In this document: one piece after another, positions 9,622-18,180 of the stretch
Position numbering within the stretch: the first letter of the stretch is position 1
Layout: every line of letters begins with the position of its first letter
Assembly (NCBI GenBank): GCA_963752935.1
Contig: CAVWAL010000023.1
Coordinates: forward strand, 310,001 to 374,000
DNA length: 64,000 nucleotides
Direction of reading: 5' to 3'
Source of the DNA: RI-153 sp963752935
Lineage (GTDB): Bacteria; Chloroflexota; Anaerolineae; Caldilineales; Caldilineaceae
The notes under the pieces: model-generated
Told to the model about the DNA's origin: nothing
The model's database searches: none
What the model saw: only the letters and a program-made list of their open reading frames with translations
Position numbers and translations under genes: made by a program

Positions 9622-9987
9622 CAGGGTGAAATCCCCCCGTGAAACAGTGCTTAGTCACTTGGCACAGCATCATAGCACAGCCGGTATGTTGTTCCAATGT
9701 ATAGACTAAAAGCGGGTGTAATTCAAGTTCGGGGTGTGCTGCGCAGCCGTTCAGTTCATCGCGTCGCCCCTTCCTGGAAGGCTGCACCCCCTAACGCTGG
9801 GTATGGAAGATGCGTCGTGGGTGACGAGATTTGGTCTCTTGTCCTGAAGATGTTCAGATTTTAGCAAATAAATGTCAGTTACATAGTACCATTGCACACC
9901 CCCGTACACGAACACCATAATGATGCATACGAGAAACAACGAAGCCATATCAACATCATTGCTCGTAGAAGTAAAGGAGGCTGTACT
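9622..9987. other. Intergenic region between divergent genes, no recognised element
   Basis: About 366 bp between the cyclodeaminase operon and the HDOD regulator. It must hold promoters for both directions, but I could not pick convincing -35/-10 pairs. No coding potential and no copy of the dispersed repeats was seen. Confidence 0.5.
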
Positions 9988-11184
9988 GTGCCGTCACTCA
10001 CGATTCTCGTCGCAGATCCAGATGTTCGCGTACTTCGAGAGATGCGACACATACTCGAACCGATGCAGCCACACTGGGCGCTCTTTTTCACCGACGATGT
10101 GGATAGGGCCATCCAGTTCCTTGAGGAAAAAGCCGTCGATGTGGTAATCGTCGATGGCCAATTTCCGCCGATCAAAAGTCGACATTTGCTCGACTATGTC
10201 CGCATCTGCTCTCCGCGCACGGTGCGCTTTGTCATGGCAACTGAGGCCGATCAACAGAATCTGGCAGAAACGCTGATCATCGCCCACCAGTATCTGCCCA
10301 AGCCTTGTCGACTGCAATGGATCATTGAAGCGTTGCACCGCATCGACACCGCCAAGAACAGCACAGAGAGTCCTGTCCTCGAACAACTGGTGCGTAGCAT
10401 TGGCATGTTGCCTACGCTGCCCTCGACTTACATAGAGCTGATGCGCCTGATCCAGAGCCCTGAGGTGTCGATCAAGGAACTGACAGCCCGGATCGAACAC
10501 GACTTTGCCATCTCGGTCGAAGTGCTACGTCTGGTCAACTCCGGCTATTTCAACTTGCGCCAATATGTGACCGATCTGCAACAGGCGGTGATGTTGCTGG
10601 GCATCAATATGGTGCGCTCGCTTATTCAGGCGGTAACCCTCTTTTCGGCAATTGAAAACGAAAAGACGCGCACCATGCGCCAGGAACTCTATTTTCATGT
10701 AGTCCAGGTCAGCCTGCAAGCGCGCAGCATTGGCCGCATGTTGAACCTGGACAGTACGACCCAGGACACCATCAGCCTGGCCAGCATGCTCCACGACATT
10801 GGCAAGCTGATCTTCTGTGGCTACCTATCGCAGGATTACTATCCGACTATGAGTCTGGCAAAAGCGACACAGCTACCTGTATACCAGGTAGAACGCCAGA
10901 TTTTCGGTGTCACCCACGCCCAGTTGGGCGCCTATTTGTTGGGCTTGTGGGGATTTTCGGATGAGATTCTGGTGGCCGTGGGCTTTCACCACGATCCTTC
11001 ACGGCACGAGGGAGCACCCCATGCCGTCCTCACTGCGCTGCATGTGGCCGATGTGATCGTTCACCAACAAGGCGGCAACCAGGAGCAAGGGCTCGCCCTG
11101 TTGGATCAGGTCTATGTCGACAGGCTTCCCCAGCGCGATCAACTGCTGGCCTTGTGCAAACCACCTCGTTCGAAAGCCGCCTGA
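9988..11184 (+). CDS. Response regulator with HDOD output domain
   Basis: A cytoplasmic signalling protein of about 398 residues. The N-terminal receiver domain has the acidic pair in LVADPD, a phospho-acceptor aspartate in VVIVDGQ, and the lysine in YLPKPCR. The C-terminal HDOD domain starts near residue 135 (LVRSIGMLPTLPSTY) and contains MLHDIGKLI and VGFHHDP. HDOD proteins lack a proven catalytic role and act in signalling, motility or second-messenger control. The start is a GTG preceded by AAAGGAGG with 7-base spacing. An upstream in-frame ATG at 9892 would add 32 residues of no family character, so I reject it. No cognate kinase is adjacent. Confidence 0.9.
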   Translation: MPSLTILVADPDVRVLREMRHILEPMQPHWALFFTDDVDRAIQFLEEKAVDVVIVDGQFPPIKSRHLLDYVRICSPRTVRFVMATEADQQNLAETLIIAHQYLPKPCRLQWIIEALHRIDTAKNSTESPVLEQLVRSIGMLPTLPSTYIELMRLIQSPEVSIKELTARIEHDFAISVEVLRLVNSGYFNLRQYVTDLQQAVMLLGINMVRSLIQAVTLFSAIENEKTRTMRQELYFHVVQVSLQARSIGRMLNLDSTTQDTISLASMLHDIGKLIFCGYLSQDYYPTMSLAKATQLPVYQVERQIFGVTHAQLGAYLLGLWGFSDEILVAVGFHHDPSRHEGAPHAVLTALHVADVIVHQQGGNQEQGLALLDQVYVDRLPQRDQLLALCKPPRSKAA

Positions 11185-11227
11185 GCCCTCCGCAAACGGT
11201 GAGGACCTCAAGCGGCGCTCGCCAAAC

Positions 11228-11519
11228 TCAGGGTTTCGAAGGTGCATGGCTCTGGGCGCGATACCACGCCACCGTCTCTCGGATGGCGGCGGCGTGGGGC
11301 GTTGTCCGCTTGCCAAAACGGCGTACAAACTGGCTGTGATCCACCACAAACGCTTCACCAAATTCATAGTACAATCTTCACCCCGTTGGGCAACGACTCT
11401 TTGACCTGCCCACTACGGTTGGCGACGATCACACGCCGCCCGCGCGCCACCAGTTCATCCATCACCGCCAACCCAACCGGTCCACTGCCCAACACGATAT
11501 TCAAGGATTCGTTGTTCAT
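11228..11519 (-). pseudogene. Remnant of an NAD-dependent epimerase/dehydratase
   Basis: The N-terminal ~51 codons (ATG at 11519) encode a Rossmann start, IVLGSGPVGLAVMDELVARG then VIVANRSG, and then hit a stop at 11364-11366. In the overlapping next frame, from about 11372 to the stop at 11228, the sequence reads YEFGEAFVVDHSQFVRRFG and TPHAAAIRETVAWYR, which is the typical C-terminus of the same family. About 200 central residues are missing. This is therefore an internal deletion derivative, too short to fold as an enzyme. Confidence 0.8.
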
Positions 11520-11635
11520 TTTCGTTCTCGTTTCTATACCAGGTACGCTGTCAAGTTGATGATTTCAAGCTACACCTTGACACTGTGTTAAAGTCAAGAG
11601 GCAATTTTCAACTGGTATTCATCAAGGACGATTTC

Positions 11636-12406
11636 ATGTACAACGCCTACCTTTTCGATTTGGATGGGACGATCTACCTCGGGGATCGATTGTTGCCGGG
11701 GGCAGTCGAGACCATCAGCGCCTTGCGTCAAGCGGGGAAACGGACGATTTTCCTCTCGAACAATCCTACTCGGACACGGCACCAATACGCCGAGAAGTTG
11801 ACACGGCTGGGCATCCCTACCACCGTCGAGGATGTGGTCAATTCGTCGTTTGTGATGGCGCAATGGTTGCGCGTACACCTCCCGGCGGCGCACCTATTCG
11901 TCGTGGGCGAGGAACCGCTCAAAGAGGATCTGCGCGCTGCCGGTTTCCACCTCAGCGAGGATCCCGCCGAGATCGACGTGGTGGTCGCTTCGTTCGACCG
12001 CACCTTTGTCTACCGTAAGTTACAGATCGCATTCGATGCCATCAACGCCGGCGCGCGGCTGGTCGCTACGAATGGAGATCGCTACTGTCCTGTGCCGGGG
12101 GGCGGCGAGCCCGACGCGGCCGCCATGATCGCAGCCATCGAAGCCTGTACCGGCGCCGTCTGCGATCCCATCGTCGGCAAGCCGTCGCCGATTATGATCG
12201 CCACCATCGCCGACCTGTTGGCCCTGCCCGCGGAGCAGTGCATCATGGTGGGAGATCGGCTGGAAACGGATATTCAGATGGGTATCAACGCGGGGATGGC
12301 CACCGCGCTGGTCCTCACCGGCGATGCGGATCGGGCCAAACTGGCCGCGTCAGGGCTGCAGCCGACGGTTGTCTTGGAAAGAATAGACGAGCTGCTGGGG
12401 CTGTAG
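11636..12406 (+). CDS. HAD-IIA phosphatase, NagD-like
   Basis: A 256-residue haloacid-dehalogenase-superfamily phosphatase, subfamily IIA. Motif I is FDLDGTIYLGD near the start, motif II FLSNNPTRT, motif III lysine in VGKPSP, and motif IV MVGDRLETDIQMG. Family members dephosphorylate small sugar phosphates or nucleotides. The ATG at 11636 follows AAGGA. The in-frame ATG at 11585 would add 17 residues with no family support. Its neighbours on both sides are damaged genes, which suggests that this locus has been rearranged. Confidence 0.9.
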   Translation: MYNAYLFDLDGTIYLGDRLLPGAVETISALRQAGKRTIFLSNNPTRTRHQYAEKLTRLGIPTTVEDVVNSSFVMAQWLRVHLPAAHLFVVGEEPLKEDLRAAGFHLSEDPAEIDVVVASFDRTFVYRKLQIAFDAINAGARLVATNGDRYCPVPGGGEPDAAAMIAAIEACTGAVCDPIVGKPSPIMIATIADLLALPAEQCIMVGDRLETDIQMGINAGMATALVLTGDADRAKLAASGLQPTVVLERIDELLGL

Positions 12407-12688
12407 ATCGCGCTTTATTTCGCTGTGGCGCAGCATCAACATCCCGCGCAATTGTTCCACGGGCAGATCGTCGCCGGCAGACAGCAGTTGCCCGATCTGC
12501 TCCAATGAAAGTCCAAGATCCTTGAGCGCAATGATTCGATGCAGTCGCGGCAGTTGATCGATGGCGTAGTAACGATAGCCGGTCCACTTGTCGATCTGGC
12601 TCGGCTGCAACAGCCCCAACTGATCATAGTGGCGCAACATGCGGCTGGATACCTGCCCGAGCTTCGAGAAATCCCCGATCTTGAACAT
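12350..12688 (-). pseudogene. Truncated MerR-family regulator
   Basis: The first ~95 residues are a normal MerR DNA-binding region: FKIGDFSKLGQVSSRMLRHY, then GYRYYAIDQLPRLHRI and the start of the linker helix. The expected remainder (coiled coil and usually a GyrI-like effector domain) is missing. From 12406 leftward the frame simply runs antisense through the end of the HAD phosphatase gene and stops at 12350. It lies 9 bp after cofE. It could still bind DNA as a short dimer, but a broken gene is more likely. Confidence 0.75.
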
Positions 12689-12697
12689 GCACTCCCC

Positions 12698-13477
12698 TTA
12701 TCGAAACACGTCCATCGACTTGTCGCGTTGCAACGTGGTGGACGGCGCTGCCGGCAGATCAGGTGGCGCATAACCGCGGATCAGCACCACCGGGCGGCCT
12801 TCGTTGCTCTGCCCCATTAGCAAGCTGGCGGCAGCGGAAAGCTCGTCCGCGATACACTCTTCGCTGGCCACCAACTCGTAGCCGAAGAGATCGTGCAGGC
12901 CGCGCTGGTTCCACAACGGCGGGATGCCGGCGCAGCCAATGCAGACCCCTACCGTGCCCACGCGCCAGGGGCGACCGTGGCTGTCATTGATCAACACCGC
13001 CACCGATTTGCCTGTCAACTCGGCGATGCGGGCGCGGATGCGCTCGGCGCTGGCGTCGCTGTCCGCCGGCAGCAAGGCGACGACTTCATCGTCGGGGTCA
13101 TCGCTCAGCGCGGGGACGTTGCTGCGATCCATGCCGCCGTGCGCACAGATCCAGCCGCTCTTCTGCTCGACAATTAACAGACCGGGACGGGCGCGCACGA
13201 TCTCATTGCTATCGTCGAGCACCACCTGCACCCGGCGCGGATCTTTGCGTGTCGTGGCGGCAACTTCTTCGGCGCACTCGTTGGGCGTCACGTCGGCCAG
13301 GCGTACGAGTCGATTTTCGGCCTTGCTAACGATCTTCTGTGCAATGACGAGGATGTCGCCGTCTTCGAGGGGCCGGTCGGCTGCGGCAAGTTTCGTCACA
13401 ATCAACTGCGCTACATCGTCACCGGGCACAACCAGCGGCAGCCCAGGGACTGCATACAGGGTCATTTCTTTGCTCAT
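12698..13477 (-). CDS. cofE: Coenzyme F420-0:L-glutamate ligase
   Basis: A 259-residue CofE-family enzyme that adds L-glutamate to F420-0 with GTP in the cytoplasm, the last steps of F420 assembly. Characteristic segments are GLPLVVPGDDVAQLI, DGDILVIAQKIVSKAEN, RPGLLIVEQKSGWICAHGG, and DSHGRPWRVGTVGVCIG. The length fits archaeal CofE and the N-terminal half of FbiB. It overlaps yqeB by 4 bp (ATGA). No cofC, cofD or cofGH is in the window. An LLM-class F420-dependent oxidoreductase at 34765-35700 is a plausible F420 user. Confidence 0.92.
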   Translation of the reverse strand: MSKEMTLYAVPGLPLVVPGDDVAQLIVTKLAAADRPLEDGDILVIAQKIVSKAENRLVRLADVTPNECAEEVAATTRKDPRRVQVVLDDSNEIVRARPGLLIVEQKSGWICAHGGMDRSNVPALSDDPDDEVVALLPADSDASAERIRARIAELTGKSVAVLINDSHGRPWRVGTVGVCIGCAGIPPLWNQRGLHDLFGYELVASEECIADELSAAASLLMGQSNEGRPVVLIRGYAPPDLPAAPSTTLQRDKSMDVFR

Positions 13478-14331
13478 AGCAATGCTTCGTCTCTATCAGT
13501 GGATGAGTTTAAGGATAAATGGTGGAGGATGGCTTCGAGCACACCCCCGCCGATAGCCAACGACTTTTCTGAAATGGTTACAGCGTGGTCGGGGTCGGCG
13601 CGAGGATCGAGATCGCCGATCTTCATGCCAATGCGGACAGGCACGCTTTGGTGGATCAACCCGCGCAGCACACCGCCGAAGGGGGCGGTCAATCGCACCG
13701 TTGCGCCGTCCGCTGTGGTCACTGTGGCGAGGAGATCGCCCTCCTCGACGGCTTCGCCGATCTGAACATGGGGCAGTAGATCTCCGGTGGCCGGCGCCCG
13801 CAAGACGCGAGTCGTACTGACGACTGCACCCGCCACGCCGGACAGGGCGCCAGGCACACCGGTATCGGCCAAGGCAGATCCATGCTCGATGACGCGGCCC
13901 AGTGTGTGTCCGCGGTGAGTTTCGATCACAAGATCGCAGTCTACGCCTGCGCTAAAGCCAGGGCCGAGGGCAATGACCAGCGGCGCATCGTCAATGTGAG
14001 TGCCGGTGTTGTGCTTCGCCATCACCGCATCCACCAACACCGAAGGCATCAGCTCGGCTGCCAGTGATGCCGTTGGATCGACCACCACCGGGATTTCGTG
14101 GGCGGCGAGGACGTCGGCGACGTCCGCTGCATAACAGCGGCGCGCCGTCACCCCTTCCACCGTGACCTCACCGTCAAACACGGCCTGAGCAAAGGAAACT
14201 TTGCGGCGTACAGCGAGCGGCTGTTCAATTTCGCCGATCACGACAGGGAAGCCGCAGCGATACAGCCGCCAGCCAATCCCCGTCGCCAGGTCCCCCCCGC
14301 CTTTGATCAAAACAAGTTGGTCACTAAACAT
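13474..14331 (-). CDS. yqeB: YqeB-type selenium-dependent molybdenum hydroxylase maturation protein
   Basis: A 285-residue protein matching the EF2563/YqeB family: VLIKGGGDLATGIGWRLY at the N-terminus, KHNTGT, LGPGFSAGVDCDLVIET, and a C-terminal biotinyl-like segment with LPHVQIGEAVEEGD. The family is found near selenium-dependent molybdenum hydroxylases and is thought to help their cofactor maturation. No molybdenum hydroxylase is in the window. It shares an operon with the GyrA-CTD protein upstream and cofE downstream, an unusual grouping. Confidence 0.87.
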   Translation of the reverse strand: MFSDQLVLIKGGGDLATGIGWRLYRCGFPVVIGEIEQPLAVRRKVSFAQAVFDGEVTVEGVTARRCYAADVADVLAAHEIPVVVDPTASLAAELMPSVLVDAVMAKHNTGTHIDDAPLVIALGPGFSAGVDCDLVIETHRGHTLGRVIEHGSALADTGVPGALSGVAGAVVSTTRVLRAPATGDLLPHVQIGEAVEEGDLLATVTTADGATVRLTAPFGGVLRGLIHQSVPVRIGMKIGDLDPRADPDHAVTISEKSLAIGGGVLEAILHHLSLNSSTDRDEALL

Positions 14332-14367
14332 AGAATAAGCCTCGTGTGGCGTGGTACATACGACGCT

Positions 14368-15411
14368 CTACTCTTCCAACGGAGTGCCGGCATCGCTCAC
14401 GGCGAAGGCTACAGCTTCGTCGGCGCGCAGACTAATGCAGTTGACTCCCTGAACCACGCCTTCTTTAGGAGGGACTTCATTGGCGGCAAAGCGGATCAAC
14501 TTGCTGAGTTGCGAGATGATGAAGATGTCTTCGTCTTGGGCCACGAGTTGCGCATCCACCACACGGTCTGCCTTCATCACGGTTTTGCCGCCCGCGCCGG
14601 GCGATTTATTGGCCCGGAAGCCGCTCATTTCGCGGATCGTGCCTTTGCCGTCATCGCTGAGCAGAAAGACACCGCTGCTTTCATTTACGTTGGCAATGGA
14701 GAGCGCTTCGTCGCCGCCGTCGAGCCGTATCCCCAGGCAACCGCCCTGGATCGGCACCAATCTCTCCTCGAAGCGGATGCCCTGTCCTGTTTTGGTGACG
14801 ATCAGCAGATCGCGGTCGCCGCTTCCCCAACAGGCCGATACCGGGAAATGACCGGGGCGGACTTCCAACGAAGTGCCCGGCCCCAAGCGCGCCATCTGCG
14901 TCCCCGCCACCCGGCGCACCCAACCTCGGTCACTGAGCAAATAGAAGTGCGCGGCGCTCTGTTCGGCCAACGCCACCGTGAGCTTCTCATCGGGCAGCAA
15001 CGAGACCCACTTTGCCAGTGGCTCTCCGCGGGCGCGAACCGGCGCTTCGGTTAGTTCTGAAACGCGCAGAGAGAAGAATCGGCTGCGGTTGGTAAAGAGC
15101 AAGAGGCGAGCTTGTGCGTCGGCGACGATGACGAAGGCAGGCAGATCGTCTTCGCTGCTTTCGATGTCGAAGACACCCATGCCGCCGCGCCGTTGGCGGC
15201 TGTAGAGATGACGCGGCGTCCGTTTGATCATGCCATCACCGGTGATGGTGATGACCATCTGGGTCGTGGGCGCTTCGCTCGGTTCCGTGACGACAGCGCT
15301 GCGCCCGCCCGATGATTCAGATTGGGCATCAGCCAGCGCGTCTTCGAGATATTCAATGTAGCTGCGTACATCGTCTGGGAGTTGTGTCAGATCGGGTCTT
15401 TGTGGGGGCAT
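14368..15411 (-). CDS. Stand-alone DNA gyrase A C-terminal-domain protein
   Basis: A 347-residue protein made of a short N-terminal helical region (residues 1-50) and a six-bladed beta-pinwheel like the DNA-wrapping domain of GyrA. Repeated blade signatures are ITGDGMIKRTP, LLLFTNRSRFFSL, FYLLSDRGWVRRV, LIVTKTGQGIRF, VFLLSDDGKGTIREM, and IFIISQLSKLIRF. The GyrA-box motif is kept as QRRGGMG at residues 73-79. The catalytic DNA-breakage domain with its tyrosine is entirely absent. ATG at 15411 has AGGAG at 8-base spacing; the longer ORF to 15687 adds no family sequence. It is the first gene of a minus operon with yqeB and cofE. Likely a DNA-binding or wrapping protein; role unknown. Confidence 0.87.
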   Translation of the reverse strand: MPPQRPDLTQLPDDVRSYIEYLEDALADAQSESSGGRSAVVTEPSEAPTTQMVITITGDGMIKRTPRHLYSRQRRGGMGVFDIESSEDDLPAFVIVADAQARLLLFTNRSRFFSLRVSELTEAPVRARGEPLAKWVSLLPDEKLTVALAEQSAAHFYLLSDRGWVRRVAGTQMARLGPGTSLEVRPGHFPVSACWGSGDRDLLIVTKTGQGIRFEERLVPIQGGCLGIRLDGGDEALSIANVNESSGVFLLSDDGKGTIREMSGFRANKSPGAGGKTVMKADRVVDAQLVAQDEDIFIISQLSKLIRFAANEVPPKEGVVQGVNCISLRADEAVAFAVSDAGTPLEE

Positions 15412-15634
15412 ACTGTGTCTCCTACGATCATGCGGTGAGGATAGGGTTCGATTCATCCACGCCGGCCACAACGGCGCCATCGTTCTCTGGGCAAAGTTCT
15501 CTGCGCAAAGTTGACCTGCGCGGATCGTCACTGTAGTATACACACACAGCCGGAGTCTGTCCGAAAAATCCCTTCTGCGTAACCGTATGGCGGGAAAGTA
15601 TCCAACACCCTTTTCATCTACGAAGGACACAGGT

Positions 15635-16837
15635 ATGACTGAATACGACGTTGTCGTGATCGGTGCAGGCGGTGTGGGCGCTGCCACGGCTTATCATCTG
15701 GCCCGAGATGGACGGCGCACGTTGCTACTGGAACAGTTCCATGTCGGCCACAAACTGGGCAGCAGTCATGGCGCCAGCCGCATTATCCGCTACAGCCACT
15801 CGGAACACGAGTATGCATCGCTGGCGCCCGACGCCTTTGCGCTCTGGCGGGCCCTGGAAGCGGAAAGCGGCGCCGAACTCGTCCTCGAAACCGGCAGCCT
15901 CGACTTCGGCCCGGCGCAGCTTCCGTCGCTGGTGGGCCGCATCGCCACCATGGCCGATCTCGGCTACACGGCCCACGTCCTCGATCAGGCAGCGCTGGCA
16001 CAGCGCTTTCCCCAATTCCGCTTTGCAGAGGATTGGATCGGCTTTTACCAGCCCAACGCCGGTATTGTCAATGCCGACCGCGCCGTTGCCACGATGACGG
16101 CGCAGGCCGTGCGTCACGGGGCAGTGCTGCAAGAGGAGAGCCGAGTACGCAGTGTTGCGCCGAAAGGTGACGGTGTTGTGATCGAAGTCGAAGGGCCACA
16201 GGGCGCGCAAACGATCCAGGCCGCGCAGGCGGTGATCACGGCGGGGCCCTGGGCGGGGCACTTCTTCGATCAACTCGGTCTGACAGCGCAACTGCCGACA
16301 CCGCTCAAAGTCACGCATCAGCAGGTCGTCTACTTCGACGTGGCGCCCGACGCACTGGATCTGTGGTCACCCGCGCGCTGTCCCGTCTATATCTGTTTAC
16401 CCATGCCCCACTTTTACGGTTTCCCCATCTGGGAAGCGCCGGGACGCATCAAGATCGGCCTGGAACTCGAAGAGGAAGGCGTCGATCCTGACACTCACCC
16501 GCGGCAGGCGCTCGACGCCGCCGTAGATGCGCTGTGCGCATTGGTAGAGAAACACATGGTCGGCATCATCCCCAAAGCCGTGGAGGTAGTGCCCTGTCTT
16601 TACACCCAATCACCCGACCAGGACTTCATCATCGATCATCATCCGGATCACCCGCAGATCCTGTTTGGGGCCGGGTTCAGTGGGCGCGGTTTCAAGTTTG
16701 CGATCCTCAGCGGGCGATTGCTGGCAGATTTGGCGGCAGCGCCAGGGGCTTACGCGTCCCCACTTTGGCGCGATCTCTTCCGCCTTGAGCGATTCCGCTC
16801 GGCAACGCAACCAACCGTTCGCTCCTTGAAAATGTAA
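15635..16837 (+). CDS. N-methyl-amino-acid oxidase, SolA / monomeric sarcosine oxidase family
   Basis: A FAD flavoprotein of 400 residues, close to the family's usual size. The N-terminal dinucleotide motif is VVVIGAGGVGAATAYHLA, followed by GSSHGASRIIR. The cysteine that carries covalent FAD in sarcosine oxidase is present (C321 in PCLYTQSPDQDF), then FGAGFSGRGFKFA. The enzyme would oxidise a secondary amine such as sarcosine or N-methyl-tryptophan with O2, releasing H2O2 and an aldehyde. The ATG at 15635 has GAAGGA upstream. The next gene starts 10 bp downstream. Substrate is not certain. Confidence 0.9.
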   Translation: MTEYDVVVIGAGGVGAATAYHLARDGRRTLLLEQFHVGHKLGSSHGASRIIRYSHSEHEYASLAPDAFALWRALEAESGAELVLETGSLDFGPAQLPSLVGRIATMADLGYTAHVLDQAALAQRFPQFRFAEDWIGFYQPNAGIVNADRAVATMTAQAVRHGAVLQEESRVRSVAPKGDGVVIEVEGPQGAQTIQAAQAVITAGPWAGHFFDQLGLTAQLPTPLKVTHQQVVYFDVAPDALDLWSPARCPVYICLPMPHFYGFPIWEAPGRIKIGLELEEEGVDPDTHPRQALDAAVDALCALVEKHMVGIIPKAVEVVPCLYTQSPDQDFIIDHHPDHPQILFGAGFSGRGFKFAILSGRLLADLAAAPGAYASPLWRDLFRLERFRSATQPTVRSLKM

Positions 16838-16847
16838 AGGATAGGCT

Positions 16848-17957
16848 GTGATCATCGGCATCGACGCCTCGCGGGCAACCAGTGTTACCGTGACCGGCAC
16901 TGAACGCTACGCGCTGGAGATCATCCGCCATCTGCTGGCTCTGCCCGAAGCCGTGGAACACCGCTGGCGTCTCTATATGCGCCGCCCCGTCGATCCGTCG
17001 CTCTTCGGCGCTGCCAATCTTACAAACGTCGAGATCCGTCCGCTCGGCGCCGCCCGTCTGTGGACACACCGCGCCCTGGCCTGGGAAGTGGTGCGCCGCC
17101 GCCCCGACGTCCTCTTTGTGCCGTCCCATGTGATCCCGCTGCTGCCGCCGCGCCTCCTGCCGCCCTGCGTAGTGACGATCCACGACGTAGGCTATCGCTA
17201 CTTCCCCGCTGCCCACACGCGCAACCAGCGCCTCTATCTCGATTGGTCCACGCGCTGGAGTGCGGCGGCGGCGCGGCGGATCATCGCCGTCAGCAAAGCC
17301 ACGGCGCAGGATCTGGCGCGGTATTATGCTGTAGAGAGCGAAAAGGTGGATGTCGTGTATGAAGGGATTACGGAAAGGCAAGCGGCAGAAGGGGCCGGGG
17401 TAATCGGTGCGCGAAGGTACGCCCTCTACGTGGGGACGATCCAGCCGCGCAAGAATCTGGCGCGGTTGATCGAAGCCTTTGCCCGCTTGAACCATCAGGA
17501 CGCAGTCGATTGGGATCTGGTGCTGGCAGGGAAGCAGGGATGGTTGAGTGCGGATCTCTACGCTGCGGCGGTGCGACACGGCGTCGGGGATCGGGTTCAC
17601 TTTCCCGGCTACCTGCCCGACGACCAGATCGATGCGTTGATGGAGGGGGCGCGTTTTTTTGCGTTCCCGTCGCTCTTTGAGGGCTTCGGACTGCCCATCC
17701 TGGAAGCTCAACAGAAAGGAATTCCTGTCATGTGCGCCAACAGTTCGGCCCTGCCCGAAATCGCCGGCGACGCCGCGCTGCTCGTGGACCCCGTTGATGT
17801 CGACGCCATCGCCGATGCCATGCTTCAGCTCAGCCAGGATGAGGCCCTGCGGCAGCGGCTGATTGCAGCAGGCCATGAAAACGTCAAACGCTTCTCCTGG
17901 CAGAAAGCGGCCCAAGAGACGCTGGCGGTGCTGAAAAAGTCAGCAAAGCTGGAATAG
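16848..17957 (+). CDS. Glycosyltransferase, GT4 family
   Basis: A GT-B-fold glycosyltransferase of 369 residues. It starts at a GTG after AAAGGA. The donor-binding C-terminal domain contains LYVGTIQPRKNLARLIEAF, FPGYLPDDQIDALM, and the E-x7-E motif in SLFEGFGLPILEAQ. GT4 enzymes use nucleotide-sugar donors to build polysaccharides or glycolipids at the inner membrane face. It lies 10 bp after the SolA-like gene, so the two are probably cotranscribed although their functions look unrelated. Confidence 0.92.
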   Translation: MIIGIDASRATSVTVTGTERYALEIIRHLLALPEAVEHRWRLYMRRPVDPSLFGAANLTNVEIRPLGAARLWTHRALAWEVVRRRPDVLFVPSHVIPLLPPRLLPPCVVTIHDVGYRYFPAAHTRNQRLYLDWSTRWSAAAARRIIAVSKATAQDLARYYAVESEKVDVVYEGITERQAAEGAGVIGARRYALYVGTIQPRKNLARLIEAFARLNHQDAVDWDLVLAGKQGWLSADLYAAAVRHGVGDRVHFPGYLPDDQIDALMEGARFFAFPSLFEGFGLPILEAQQKGIPVMCANSSALPEIAGDAALLVDPVDVDAIADAMLQLSQDEALRQRLIAAGHENVKRFSWQKAAQETLAVLKKSAKLE

Positions 17958-17996
17958 AGAGGGGCGAGGCGCCGGCGCCTCGCCCCTCTCTATTCC
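17951..17996. terminator. 46-bp perfect palindrome at the end of the glycosyltransferase gene
   Basis: Positions 17951-17973 are the exact reverse complement of 17974-17996 with no loop bases, and the palindrome overlaps the stop codon. As RNA this gives a GC-rich hairpin of about 21 bp. There is no long T-run. It can act as a terminator in both directions. Confidence 0.7.
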
Positions 17997-18015
17997 ACTT
18001 GTCACTCTACACTGC

Positions 18016-18172
18016 GGGTGCGTCCCAAGTCTTTCGGTTCTGATCTTCCGGGCAGCTACCCAGAGCGGACCGGCACGGAGGCCGGTCCCTACACGTAGGG
18101 ATGGACCTCCGTGTCCATCCGTCGTGGCTTCCCGGTAGACATGGACCCACCCAATAATATGGGACACACCCC
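18016..18172 (-). repeat. Dispersed repeat family A, copy 1 (MITE-like)
   Basis: About 157 bp, almost identical to the reverse complement of 26017-26172. The ends form a terminal inverted repeat: GGGTGTGTCCCA-like at one end and its complement at the other. The interior contains two further palindromes (one around GGATGGACACGGAGG and one around GACCGGCCTCCGTG). It has no coding frame. It sits just past the 3' end of the sugar ABC operon. Confidence 0.85.
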
Positions 18173-18180
18173 TACACTGC

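Noticed and set aside
9892..9987. Longer start for the HDOD regulator
   Set aside because: The GTG at 9988 has AAAGGAGG and the receiver domain starts right after it.
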